64,000 bases of DNA from assembly GCA_021234155.1 (NCBI GenBank), contig JAJEKV010000528.1:94373-158372 (forward strand). Reading direction: 5' to 3'. A model generated the notes under the pieces. It saw nothing but the letters and a program-made list of their open reading frames with translations, made no database searches and had not been told where the DNA came from. This stretch comes from Isoetes taiwanensis. Its lineage: Eukaryota; Streptophyta; Lycopodiopsida; Isoetales; Isoetaceae. This document shows, piece after piece, positions 1 through 11,509 of the stretch (position 1 is its first letter; each line of letters opens with the position of its first letter). Position numbers and translations under genes: made by a program.

Positions 1-3
1 TGT

Positions 4-736
4 GATCCTCTAACCTTCCACATCTTCCACATTCCTGTGCTCGATTTAACAAGTAAGGTTCAAAGAAAAGCAAATACGCTTGCTTACAAGGTCTAGGGCG
101 TGACCAAAGATCTATCTTTGGAATAAAACAGATGCCCTGACCTTATTGATTACTTCCATTTCATTTAAAAATTCGGATCACCTTCCCGATGTAGCATTTT
201 TCTCGGGTTTTACCCCTACTTCAATATTTTCTAGTGTTCCTCTATACCTTTGTACCAAAACCTCCTTCTCCAATGATGGCCTTCTTGCTTGAAATTCCGA
301 GTTGCAACTTTAAGGTCCTTATATTTGAATTGTATCGGACTGCATTGGATAAAAGCTCAACTCTCACGTTGCTTAATTGTGTAATTCTGGATGGCTTTGG
401 CAAAAGTAAAGCGATTTCGGTTAGGGTTGGGTCATGATGTCCATGTTTCCATTATACCAATGTCACCGAAAAGTCAATAATAGTTCTTTTTTAAATGATA
501 GTTCAAGAGTAACCGGCATCTCATACTTGCCCTCTCCATCCCTAAGTTGATAGCAAGAGATTCACAATGTCTTTTGTTTCTCATTCTTTGCATGCTTTCT
601 CATTTATTCTTGCTTATAGAAAAGGATGCTAGCATATAATTGCATTGTTTTGGGCTGCAATAAACGAAGGGAAGGAAAGCGTTTGCATTGTCTTGACCGC
701 AATAAATGCAAAAGAGATGTGGAAGGTTAGAGGATC
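4..736. repeat. Perfect 22-bp inverted repeat pair flanking about 690 bp
   Basis: Positions 4-25 and 715-736 are exact reverse complements over 22 bp (left arm begins GATCCTCTAACC, right arm ends GGTTAGAGGATC). The enclosed 690 bp is AT-rich and has no recognisable coding content. The arms could be the terminal repeats of a small non-autonomous DNA transposon, but only three bases lie left of the first arm, so a target duplication cannot be tested here. Confidence 0.5.
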
Positions 737-1830
737 GAATATTTTTTCGACATACAAACTACAATGCATTGAGTTGAGACATTTGGTGAGCTTTAATGAC
801 CGCAAACATATCCATCTGGACAATGTAAAAAAATCAGTGTTGTTATGAGCATTCTAATATGGCATTTTTTGTTGTGACGAATCGATCGCTTAGGATCATG
901 GTATGGTAATGATAAAGTCCTTTTAGAAATAAGATTTTGGGCGGGGCTTTTGGAGATTATTAAAAACACCTACCACAACATTTTTGCATGCATCTTGTGA
1001 ATGGGCATAACATCCCGATTTAGACCTTGCTCTATTGTGCCGCGGGTTTTCAACATGCTCAAAAAAGTGAATTTATCTCCTTCCTCCATGCTTCGTGATT
1101 TTCTCATACGCTTGATATGTCATTTCATGTTCACCATGTTTGATTTGAGCATCAAAAGTGCATTCCATGTATATTGGCTTGGTATTTCATGAATAAATTT
1201 GACTTGTTCTTGCTTTTGATAATATGTGCATGGATTTTTCTTCCCACAATGGCATCACTATTGTGGATGCATCTTTTAAGTCCGCATAAAAAGTTCCTAA
1301 AAAGCTATTGCCCGAGGAATGAATGGAAGTTATGCTAGTCTTAGCTAATTTCGTGATCGCTTGGTTTGGTGGAAAGGGAAGCTATGAAGATTTTGAAAGC
1401 ACCTGAGGAGGTCAACTAGTTCGAGAAGGAGAGACATCAAGACAAGGTAGTAATGCTAACAAGAAGAAAGAAAACATCATCACCGGGGGCGTGTTATTCT
1501 CGAAAGTGATTCGGCCCTCCGATGAGGAGATTCACATTTCTCATTCTGGCCGATTCCGATGATGACAAAGTTGATCGGAAGGTGGTCCGGGGAGGAGACG
1601 GAACTATCTTATCGTGTCAGTTCAAGAAGTTAACAAAATCTGATGTAAGTTATTTTTTTTTTAATCTATGTTCCTTTTCTCTAGTTATGACAGACTTTGT
1701 GCTCGATTCGAGTTTATTTTATTGCATGATTTCCTCTTAACACCTCTCCATAGATTCTACATGCGACAAATAAACTTCTCCATGCCTCCACACCACATTG
1801 AGATGGCATGTTGTTAATGAAATCCTCGCC
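737..1830. other. No recognisable gene
   Basis: AT-rich sequence. Open stretches on both strands are short (under about 75 codons) and resemble no protein family I know. No RNA gene, terminal repeat or tandem array was seen. Confidence 0.5.
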
Positions 1831-1831
1831 C

Positions 1832-2530
1832 TCATCTAGGCACCACGGATGCCCAATCAGTCAACCATGCGATGATAATGTTGGAGATGGTGAAATACAC
1901 CCAGTCTTTACTCATTGAAATAAACTGAATATAAGCCTCCTCAATCCGATCAGAATGACCATAAGCTAGATTCTTGAGCAAGTTGCTGATGTATAGTCCA
2001 ATGTGGGATTTGATTATAATAACATCATCCGATTTACGGACCATGCACCATGACAACATCATCTATCTTTGGAATGGTTTAAATCACGGTCTTCATCTAG
2101 CCCCCCTGTCAATCATCATGTGTCTTGCCCCTTTACTTCCACATTCGTGAGAATATATATATCTCATAGGACTTCTTGCCTCACACCTTCCTCTTGCATC
2201 TTTTGAAAATGGAGAAAAATATCATTACCATCACCATGCTGAGCACATTCAAGAATCATTGCGCTCTGGATGGGTATCTCCAACACTCTATATTCCGAAT
2301 GTACTATAAGCAAGGTACTAACCCAATCATTCTTTCTCATCCGCACAAAAATGATGGAAGAATAGCTTAGATTCTTGGGCAAGTGGCTGACTTGTAAGTT
2401 GCCGACTATATAGTCCATTAGATTTCACCATCTGATTTCGACCCATGCACCATGATGAGAATCATATAAACCGGAATGGTCTAAATCACACATTGTCCCC
2501 CGGCCAATCATCATGTGTCTTACCATCTCC
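1832..2530 (-). pseudogene. PPR (pentatricopeptide repeat) protein remnant
   Basis: Seen: two minus-strand open stretches (2418-2164, then 2062-1832) carry phrases typical of plant PLS-class PPR proteins. The first has AMILECAQHGDG followed by FQKMQEEGVR; the second has DRIEEAYIQFISMSKDW. These match the usual 'AMI.GYAQHG...EAL..F..MQ.EGV.PD' and 'G.IEEA...F..M...D' patterns. Known: intact PPR proteins bind organellar RNA and act in editing, splicing or stability. The two blocks are related at the DNA level (about 1945-2130 and 2345-2525 share strings such as ATCATCATGTGTCTT), as expected for PPR modules or a local duplication. Frames shift and no complete 35-residue series survives, so this is a dead fragment. 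No editing-type DYW end is visible. Confidence 0.55.
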
Positions 2531-2800
2531 GCTAGAAGTCGATTTAATTAAAGTGGGACTCATTCCATTCCCATTTTTTTTTGAACCCGTTAATTTACAT
2601 AAAAGTAGCACCAAGCCGAAAACTATCCTTAATTCGAATTTTTGAATAAAACTCGAATCTGAAGCCTTTGCTTTTTCCCAAAGTTTCCCAGTTGAAAGTC
2701 GAGAAAAAAAACAATGCAACTGAAACAAAGGAAATTCATTAAAAGTTTGAAACCAAAGATGTAGTTGAAAAAGAATTTTTATTAATAAATTGAAGCAGAT

Positions 2801-2889
2801 ACAATGTATTTTACATCGGACCTTGAGACCATGGCGGTCTTGTTTGTCACTACGATTACATCATCTTGGTAGGTGGTCCACCTTAGGGG
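2801..2889. repeat. Short dispersed repeat, copy 1 (related to 25054-25144)
   Basis: An approximately 90-bp segment resembles 25054-25144. Shared features in the same order are TGTATTTTAC, GAGACCATG..GGTC (a near-palindrome), ATTACATCATCTT and a CCACC end. The second copy lies directly beside a Ty3/gypsy RT remnant, so the repeat may be a piece of that retroelement family. A weaker echo (ACATCATCTTGG) occurs near 26095. Confidence 0.45.
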
Positions 2890-3460
2890 ATTAACTTGTG
2901 GCTTCTTCATGCCGTCAGAAGCCTTGGGGCAAACCCGAAGAGTGTGGAATGCCTCACGTGGAGGTGCCTCCTCGAGCCACCTTCGGCCGACCTGTCCACC
3001 CGACTTCTCCACTTTCGCCTCCCTTTGACCTTTCATGAATATGCTCCTTCCCCAACCTCCGTGGATGTTATGCAATGCTTGCAATATGCCTTGAGCTTCC
3101 CCTGGACTTTCTTTGTTCTTCGCCGTTTCTTTATTCCTGTGGTGTACCCAGAGCAACCTCTGAATTCATGGCGAGCAACCTTGTCCCCAAAGGCGGGCAA
3201 GAGTGTAGCGTGGCCTGGATGCGTGCTAACGGTATTTCTTCCGCCTTTGAGCTGGATCCGTACCCGCCGGAGCTCCCCTCGTGGATGCCTCGAAGCGGGA
3301 CTGTGGCCGTGTCGGATCTCAGGCTCAACCACCCGAGCAAGGAGAGTATGATTAACAATTACACGTGTCATTAGTCAAAACGTAGAAAAGAACGCTGAAA
3401 TCAAATTACAACGAGAACATTCATTCCATACAACCCATCCAATGACGTGGGAAGTAGTGT
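2890..3460. other. GC-richer stretch, no gene recognised
   Basis: Several frames on both strands are open between about 2896 and 3374 because stop codons are rare in this GC-richer DNA. None of the translations resembles a family I know, so no coding call is made. Confidence 0.35.
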
Positions 3461-3462
3461 TC

Positions 3463-6400
3463 TTTTCTAACGCGCGAGTCGAGAAAGGCCCATAAAAGTC
3501 AAAGTACAACCATTCTCATTAGAATATGGTTGCATCCAATCACACACACTGGAAGCATACAAATGCTTTTGTCAACTAGACAATTAGCATGCCTTTCTCG
3601 ACTTCAAGGCGAAGTCGAGAAAGTCCCAGAAACCCAATGTACAAGCATTATCATAATAGATTGTACAAGCATTTCATCAACACGACAAGCATGCCTTTTC
3701 GACTCGTGAGTCGAGAAAGGCATCAAAACTCAATATACAAGTATATTCATTACAAAATGGTCAATACATGTGTTCACGTTCGATTACAATATTCACACAA
3801 TTTGACTATCACGAAAGCGGGGTCACTCTTCTTGTTCACCAAAGTATTTGTCGTCCATAGCTTTATGATCGGCTTGCTCTCTGGATCGGGTTCCGTGGAG
3901 GCTCGGATAGTTCGTAAGCACATCGGGCGACAAGAATGGCAAAGGGATTCGCCAAGACAACAGAGTCGAAGGACAACCACCTATCCGCCTCATATTCTTC
4001 GTGTCGATATGGCTTAGCAATGATTGTATTTTCGCCGTTATGATAGCACTTGTAGGTGAGTCGCCTATGATCAGCGGTTGTGTTTGCCATAGTCCCGAAT
4101 TGCTCATAAACACCGCCCGACCTTTTCACCATTATAGGCTTCCCCTTTGTGATGGCTGGATCGAGGTCCTTTACATGCTCGACCCTTTCGTTTCCCCAAA
4201 ACGAACTTGAACTTCAAAACTGAAATGCCGAGAACACCAAGAACATTGACAATATTTTTCTTTTGCCATACAAGACCATATGCCCACTTCGAATCCCCGC
4301 GGCACCCGGTCAATAATTTCCTTAGCTCGGGCCTCGGATACACTATTTTATGCTTTCGTTGGCTTTCACCGATCTCGCGCGAGGTGTTAATCTGGGGACG
4401 TCTTTGTCGTGGGTATACTGCAGCTAATACTCCATTGACGTCAAATATTACAAGCTTGGTGGGACCGGTGGATCCCGTTGGAGTTTGGCTCGACCATATT
4501 TCCGTTCATGGGATCCAAATGCGGATCATTAACTTTTCGTGTTCTTTCCGGCCGAGGAGCAGTGTCTTGCTCCTCGGATTTTCATTCTCATTCTCCTCGC
4601 GACGTGGAACCGCTGGAATCCATTGACAATGATCAGGACTCGTTGAGCTCAATTCCCCTGAAATGATGACATCTCGCCGAGCGAAGGAACGAGTTTTTTC
4701 ACTTCGAGATCGAGAATGACAAGAAAAGGTATTGAAAGGAAACGAGTTTTCTTCGACTCATGAGTCGAGAAACACCGTTAGAGCAAAGTAAACTCACCTC
4801 AATCTCAGGTTTTCAATAATGTTTTCGGCAAAGTGCGGTCCAATCCTTCGACATCCTCGTCTCCGTCAGGTTTGTCTCCCTCGTCCTCGTCGTCTTTACT
4901 GCTTCCATTTGTCTTCCTCCCCTTGAAATGCTCATGAAGCAGATCCAAGTATGACTGAATGGTTTCAACCATGTCCTTATTTCCAACCACGGATATAGGT
5001 TTCATTCCAAACAAAGATAGCCCCCTCGAGAGAACGAGGCCATTCATGTACCACTCGCATACAATTTGATCTTCCCCACCAAGCTGGTTTGAAGTACTTG
5101 ATAACTCTTGGCGGATAGGAATTCTATGTATAGGACCGGTCGCACCATCCTTCATGACCTTGTCCATCGATGGAACATCCTCCATAAACCTGCCCCCTTC
5201 GAGGGGTTCCATCCGCTCTTGAGAGATCATGAACTTGTCGAGATAATGATGCTCGCTAGACCACCACTTATCCAGTCGTAGCCGATCTTGAAATCAAAAC
5301 CAAAACTATGTTGGCAAAGTTTGGTGCCTTCGGCAAGCCATGCACTCATGATCAAGTTAGATATGGAGTGCATGATCTTGTTGGTGAAGTTAATATCATA
5401 TGCCCATTGGGAGACAAAGCGGTTGTTTGATTGCCGGCATGCAAAAGACAAGGAACCGAAAGTATCCAGTCGGTCGTGTCGGTACATCGCCTTGTACCAA
5501 CGCTCTATGTCAGCTTTGTCATAAAAAAGGGTGGGGTCTTGATCATATTGATGGCAAATAGTGCCACGGGTCCAGTGCCGGTTCCGGACCACCGTCCTTG
5601 TGTCCCAAAGTAAATGTGAATGGGGGGAGCTATCGATGCGCCTTTAAATGGGACCACCGAATCCAAGCTTCCTTTTCGAATTGCCATAGCACGCGTTGAG
5701 GAAAGGAAGGGTTTTAACGTTACGCTTCAACTTGGTGTTGATGTAGGGTTGACATAGGCGGTTCAATTCCTTCATGTCTTCCTCATCAAGGGCAGCCTTT
5801 TCCTTGTAATAATCAAAATCATGGTATTCATTAGATGCAACGTTGGGTAGAACTCCGTGATGCCTTCTTCTACGCGCGCCGCCGCTTTAGGATTGTGGCA
5901 TAATCCTTTGCGCCCCGCATTTAGAACTCCCCGGTCTTCCTCGGCCAGGATTGTTCCCTCCAAGATTTTGCCTTGTAGGTCAAGCGTTTCTTTGTCCGTG
6001 AGGCCACAGATCCTCTTCATGAACTGCTTGTCAAACAACTTGGGGTCGGGCCTCGCTTGGAAATTCTCCATTGCCGTCCTTGACTTGCCTCTTGTCCATT
6101 GAGCCCATATGTGGTCCATTTCTCCGGCAGCCTCGAGGTGCTAAGAATGAGGTCGTATTGGTCCGAGAGAGACTCCCCTTTCCTTGGTGTTCTCTTCTTC
6201 TTCTCCTCTTCTTCCTCTCCCTCGTCATCTTCCTCGTCCCTCCAGTGAACATATCTCGCATAGTTTCTCAAAGGTCTTCCACTTATCAGAGGGAGCCCTG
6301 TTTCCTTTAGGGCCGAGGACAACCCAATGCTTTCCCATTTGTTGCCCAGTGTATGATCCGGGGGGATAAGGGCTGTGATTAGACAATGTACCAATGTCGA

Positions 6401-6838
6401 GCATGAAAGTATCTACAAACACCCGGGGAATAAACAAGTAAAATGTAGCCCGGGGTTTCGACTGCGTGAGTCGAGAAAGTCCCTTGAATGTCTAATTTTC
6501 TTTTACTTCTTCGGGGTTTTCGATTTCGCGAGTCGAAAGCTCTGCATCCTTTGATTTTTTCGCATTACCCTTGCCTTTCTGGGCTTCATGAGTCGAAACC
6601 CCCAATGATAATCGGCAAATGTTAGATGGCGGGGGCTTTTCGACTCAGCGATCGAGAAAAGTCATTCAATGTCTAATTTTCTTTTCTTGGCTAAGGTTTC
6701 TCGACTTCGCGAAGAGAAAGCTCCACATCCTTGATTTTTACGTGTTACTCGGGCTTTCGATTTCGCGAAGTCGGAGAAACCCGATGATAATCGGCAAATG
6801 TTAGGATGAGGGGCTTTTCGACTTCGCGAGTCGAATGG
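3463..6838. repeat. Dispersed palindrome family, core TCGACT..AGTCGA
   Basis: At least eleven imperfect to perfect hairpins share the arm CTTTCTCGACT / AGTCGAGAAAG. Approximate positions: 3463-3488, 3592-3623, 3693-3721, 4746-4773, 6454-6479, 6515-6540, 6575-6600, 6633-6660, 6695-6720, 6751-6782 and 6811-6838. The best is 3593-3623: two 13-bp perfect arms around the loop AAGGC. Weaker relatives continue at 9312-9335, 9362-9378, 9899-9919, 10073-10089, 10149-10165 and 10203-10216. The spacing is irregular, unlike a simple tandem array except at 6470-6838. I do not recognise the family. It could be a mobile palindromic element, a structural part of the unidentified element in which it lies, or a transcript-level hairpin. 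Confidence 0.7.
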
Positions 6839-8000
6839 AAAAAGATTAGCAGGAGTTATTTACCTTACGTAGGCGGCACTTTCGGCCGCTATTGTGTTCG
6901 GCAATGGCACGCCGCTTTGGGCGATTCCGGTTCTTTAGCGCGTCTCCGCCCGAAAGAACTCTGCACTCTCGCTTGGCATATCTATCCTTGATCTTTTGGC
7001 GGCACCTCCTTCTCTGCAATACTTGGCCGCCCTAAGCGAATGCTGACCGTCTACAACCCGTAAGGGACGTCTTTTCCCTTCGGATCTTCCTCGGACTTCC
7101 GATTTGAACAACTCATTGTCGATACGCTAAAGGTATGACATCCGCGCAGCATTGGATCCCTGGCGGATGTCGCATCGGATTGATCTCCCGGCATGTGTGC
7201 TGGATTAAATTCCACGTGGTTGAACAAGACGGCATCTCCGTGCAAACCTTGGTCACCGTCTAATGTCCAAAGCAGCGGCTTGTGTGATATTCCCAGCGGA
7301 TATCTTGAGCTAGGCAGCTCCATTTCGCCGTGCCTCCTCGAGAAATCACGATCCAGTCATGCGGATCGAGGTTTGGGAAGTCGACCATATCTTTCGTCTC
7401 CTTCGTCATCGACTCCTCGATGTGGTGTCATCATCCCCATCTTTGTTTTTTGGTGGACTTTTTGTGTATGAACCACAAACATTTCCCCCAAGTAGAGTGT
7501 TGTAGAGTCTTGACCACGGTAGGCGAAAGCTCCCCGTATTGAAAGCAGTTTTCACGACTCGAAATCTCCATACCAAGCTCCACGGATGTTAGGGTTCCGC
7601 CTCCTTCATCCCTTCGGATCCTTCACCCAAGGGTTACGACAATTTAAAGCGTGAGCTTTTTTCGGTGCCCTTAGCCTTGCTCATGGAAGAGTGAGAATAA
7701 TTTGAAACCGCTAATTTTTGGTGCGATAGAACTTACTCTTTCCGGCAATCGACATGTAGTGTTAAATGCTTTGAATGCGGGAGGAGGCGAGAGAGCACAA
7801 CACCGATTTTCTTGTACTTGTCTCCGGAGCTCTTCTTGTCCCTTTGGTGTAGAAAAGCAGTCTTTCTCCTTCCCACTTATCGATACCTCGACATACCACC
7901 AGAACCGCCATTTGTTTCAAGAAGCTCGTCTCCGATGATGTGAAGAATGGAGTTGCCATTGATCGCGATGAGTCAAGGGTGAATCCGCAAGAAGAACGGA
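3860..8000 (-). pseudogene. Unidentified decayed coding sequence, possibly from an unknown mobile element
   Basis: Seen: a chain of minus-strand open stretches in changing frames, protein-like throughout: about 7959-7762, 7323-7051, 6437-6017, 6119-5772, 5592-5227, 5230-4805, 4343-4104 and 4132-3863. One section (near 6250-6180) is an acidic run followed by basic residues (EDDEGEEEEEKKKR), suggesting a nuclear localisation or linker region. Others are rich in aromatic residues and Trp/Cys (for example IERWYKAMYRHDRLDTFGSL near 5510-5440). Overlapping frames meet at the joins, as expected of one long reading frame broken by indels. No catalytic motif of a known transposase, integrase, reverse transcriptase or helicase was found. 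The palindromes listed at 3463-6838 lie inside and between the coding blocks. The function is unknown. It may be an old gene or a repeat-family protein; the claim that these parts form one gene is inference. Confidence 0.4.
6470..6838. repeat. Two-copy tandem duplication, about 180 bp per unit, each with hairpins
   Basis: The phrase ATGTCTAATTTTCTTTT recurs at about 6488 and 6669, and GATAATCGGCAAATGTTAG recurs at about 6606 and 6786, giving a period near 180 bp. Each unit contains three of the TCGACT/AGTCGA palindromes. The two copies have diverged by small indels. Confidence 0.7.
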
Positions 8001-8940
8001 TGGATCCCGGTTAAGGTATTAGACAAAAGAAAAACCTCGGGAGCTCACGGGGTGTTTGTCTTCTTCTTCTTCTTGCCCGTGGCGAAAGCATCCCCTCCTG
8101 GGCCTCGCTGCGGGCTCGAGTCATTTCTATATGCCCTCTCATCCTCTTCCGGACGACTCACGTAAATTAAGTTTCCTCCTCGGCGTTGTGAGTTTTAGGA
8201 CTCGCATGTAAAAGATCGGGCGTGTTCTTTAATTTGAAGTTAAAGGACATGCAATCATTTATGAAAAAAGGGAAGGGTACGTTACGATGGCGGCTTTAGC
8301 CAGCTTAAAACACTATTTCTGAAATTGAATCACATCAAGGGACTAAGTGAGTGGAGCGTAGTTTATCTTCCGCGGCATTGGGAACTCTCGAGGTCGGAGG
8401 GGATCATCGACCGCGGCGACTTTGGGAATGGCGCCCGACGCCAGTAAAAGCGCTAACGGACTTTGCATATGTGTTTTTCGACCCGGCGTCCTATTGCAAC
8501 CGAGTTGAATTGACGGCGATGCACGAAACTAAGGTAGGAAGCCCGGAGGGCTGCCGGAACAAGGAACTCTGCGATGACGCCATGGAAAGGGGATGAAAAG
8601 AATCGCAGTGATAATCTAATAATAGATCACGAATACACTCTTTGAAGAGACCGGCGTAAAAGCAAAGACTCGGGTGAGGCCGCGGGATTCGTGGATACAA
8701 AGGGCCAAGGAATTCTGCGTGAAAGGTGAGAGATGCCTATGTTATTTTGGCACGGAAACATGCCGTTATGTGTTTAAATAATGGAGCGATTTCTTTGTCC
8801 AAAGTGTTTGTCCAAGCATTTCTCGAGAGATGATTTACTCTCTAGGTTGAGAGATGCTCGAAGGAAACATTGGATCTGGGTAAAGCGATTCCGCTTTTAG
8901 GGTCCGTTTTTCCATGGATCATTTTACTTGGAATGTTGTA
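8001..8940. other. No recognisable gene
   Basis: Mixed-composition DNA with a short CTTCTTCTTCTTCTT run near 8060-8075. No coding similarity was recognised on either strand. Confidence 0.35.
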
Positions 8941-9039
8941 CATAGATCAAAGGGCTAGGACTAAGGCCCAGGAGATGCAGTTCAAATGCATCCTCTTGTA
9001 GTTAGTCGGGAGGGAGCCTCCACTGGGTCTAGAACCACT

Positions 9040-10330
9040 CCCTCTTCGCACATTCGAGGAAGATGGTTCAAGGAGAGTGGCTCGGGCAGGCAGAGGCACT
9101 TGGGACTAAAAAAAGGTGAGAATAGAAAGTGCAAAGACTTGTAGAGAATGCAAGCCTTGGCTTCCTCATGGTTTCCCCCGTGGTTGGTTAGCCAGAGGCC
9201 TCACGGTCCCGCCCCTCCCCTTCGCCGCACTATTCGGCTAAGATGGTTCGGGCGAGAGTGACTCGATCAGGTCGAGGCCACCGCTACGGTTTCTGTGAGA
9301 ATTGGTGGCTAAGGATTCTCGACAAGTAGTCGAATGCTTGGTTTTCTCGTTTACATTCTCGGGGCAAGTCGAGAATGCCTTGGCCATCCAACTCGGTTAG
9401 TACACATGGAGTGCGGTTGGGTAAGGCATTCTCGCCTTCATGGCCAGAATGCATACTGTGCCAAGCTCGTGGAATGCATGCATTCTCGCCACCACACAGA
9501 GAATTGGGTTAGCAGAGTTGGCTGCCAAGCGGTAAAAACACTTCCCTTCAATGTCCGAGGAAGATAGAAGGAGAGTGTTTAAGGCCGTCACAGCGCCACT
9601 TAAAGTGCACTTTGCGTTTTTCTCTAAAACTCACACGAAGTCGACCCGTACCAAAGAATTTGTGGTTAGTCGCCCGAGGCCTCCCAATCGAGCTCATCCC
9701 TTCGCCGCCCAATGTCGGCGAAGATGGTTCGAGAAGGAGGCGGTCTTTGATGGGTAGAGCCCGCTGCGACCACACAGAGAATTGGGTTGCTAAGAGTTGG
9801 CTGGGGCGGTCGAAACCACTTCCCGCCATGATAGGGAGATAGAGAGGAGAGTGGTTGAGGGTATGCAGGCCGGCCTCGGGGTGCCTTCAGAGCACACCGT
9901 TTTCGACTCACCAGTCGAGGCGACATTTTCCTGATGGTTGATCATGGGGGCCTCAGCGATCCGGGCCAGGTCCCTTCGCAATATTCGGCGAGCATGGTTT
10001 GAAGGAGAGTGGCTGTTGGGTGGAGGCACCTCGCTAACTTGCAAAGAGCCATTGGCGGATCACATTCTCATCACGAAGTCGAGAAGCTCGCAAAGAAGGT
10101 TTCTAAAGAATGTGAAGAAGACATTGGGGTAGCCGCAATCCTGAATCAGCGAAGTCGAGAATCTCAACCGCCAAGCGATCAGTGTACACTCCTCTTCGCC
10201 TCGGAAGTCGAGAATTCTGGATTCAGTGAGAAAGAAGGCCCGCCTTACTTCCTTATTTGTTTGAAGTATTCTCAACCGCCACTCCTCTCGCGATGTCTCC
10301 CGAAAGGATTTCTTGTGAGTTAGAAATGGA
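9040..10330. repeat. Degenerate tandem repeat, about 150-160 bp period
   Basis: A block resembling 'CTTCGC..ATTCGGCGAAGATGG' followed by 'GGAGAGTGG' recurs near 9048, 9220, 9543, 9703, 9830 and 9976, with gaps of 172, 323, 160, 127 and 146 bp (323 is about two units). A second shared phrase, CACACAGAGAATTGGGTT, occurs at about 9494 and 9774. Partial palindromes of the AGTCGAGAA type lie between the units. Divergence is high, so this is an old array or several rounds of duplication. Confidence 0.55.
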
Positions 10331-11220
10331 GATTACGTGAAGCAATTCTATTAAATTCTTGCCGGGAGAAAGACATTCTAAGTTATTTTTACGTTAATGC
10401 TACCAACATCTTACTTCCTAACACCGGTCGGGATGATTTCTCTCTCAGGTTGCTTGCTACTATATCCACTATTCTCACTTGTGCATGTACAATGTATTCA
10501 ATTCAACCACAAGCAAGGAAAAAAGATAACAAAAAAGAACAATACAAAGATTATTAAGATTAATGAGAAAACAGAGAAAAGTGGAGAACAAGATGCAGGA
10601 GAAAAGTGGAGAACGAAGAAAAATGAGATTAAAAAGGGTATGATATTACAAAAACATACCCGGAAGATTTGGTTGGATGAGGAGGAGGCTTCCGACTTGA
10701 TTCCATGTGGGTATAGTCGTTGACAAAGCGTGAATAAGGATTTGTCGGTACGCCAGAATTGTATCGGGATTAATAAGAGCCTCTAACAACAGAATATAAG
10801 AAAAATGCACTCAAAAAGACTTACTTAAAACTAAAAGCAAAGCACAAAAAAGGGCCTCACTTTCTTCTCAGTACGTGTAACGCCTCAATGAACAATGAAC
10901 CTCGAGAACTGGCTGGAAGCGCCCCGATCGGTCGACCAAAGCCGGGCCGTCATAAGATGGCGCCGAATCGCTCGGTTTGATCGATCACCGACGGTAAAAG
11001 CGGGCGCCCTAAGGAAAAAGTGGAGCTCAAGGAGTGATCCGAGAAAACAGGGGAGGAAGAATGGTGGGGAGAGGAAGAGGGTGCCGCACCGGGCCGCACC
11101 CTCTAACCTCGTAAAGTGCAATAATACCGTTACGTCGCGTGTGGGCCATGCCCTCCATGACGTGGCAAAGGCGCGGTTAGCCGCGTGGCCACGGTTTCAG
11201 CCTACGAAGAGGCCACGTGG
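10331..11220. other. No recognisable gene
   Basis: An AT-rich part (10330-10860) is followed by a GC-rich part (10890-11220). Open stretches exist on both strands of the GC-rich part, but the translations (Arg/Lys-rich) resemble no family I know. Confidence 0.35.
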
Positions 11221-11224
11221 CCAT

Positions 11225-11490
11225 GCCAAGATATGAAAGGGTTGGTTATATGTTTATATATGTTGTCTTATGTATTTAATAAGGTTTCAATGGTTGAATA
11301 GTATCAATGGTATATATGGTTACAATGTTCACATATGGTTTAGAATGAGTGTGGTTGTATGCTTTAATATGGTTATATGATTTTAGTTAATATGGTTGTA
11401 TGATTTAATATGGTTATATTTAATATGTTTGTATGGTTTTATATGGTTCATATGGTCATATTTGTGGTGTTTGGGGCTATATGGTTTTAA
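11225..11490. repeat. Degenerate AT-rich simple repeat, ATATGGTT-like
   Basis: Variants of AATATGGTTATATG and TGTATGGTTTAATATGG recur at irregular 10-20 bp spacing. The array is too degenerate for a fixed period. It sits directly 5' of the DUF7869-like element. Confidence 0.6.
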
Positions 11491-11509
11491 TGTGAGCTTT
11501 TTCATTCGG

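Noticed and set aside
8965-9000. tRNA-like TTCAAAT loop in a small hairpin
   Set aside because: Only a local hairpin; no cloverleaf could be built and no box A was seen.
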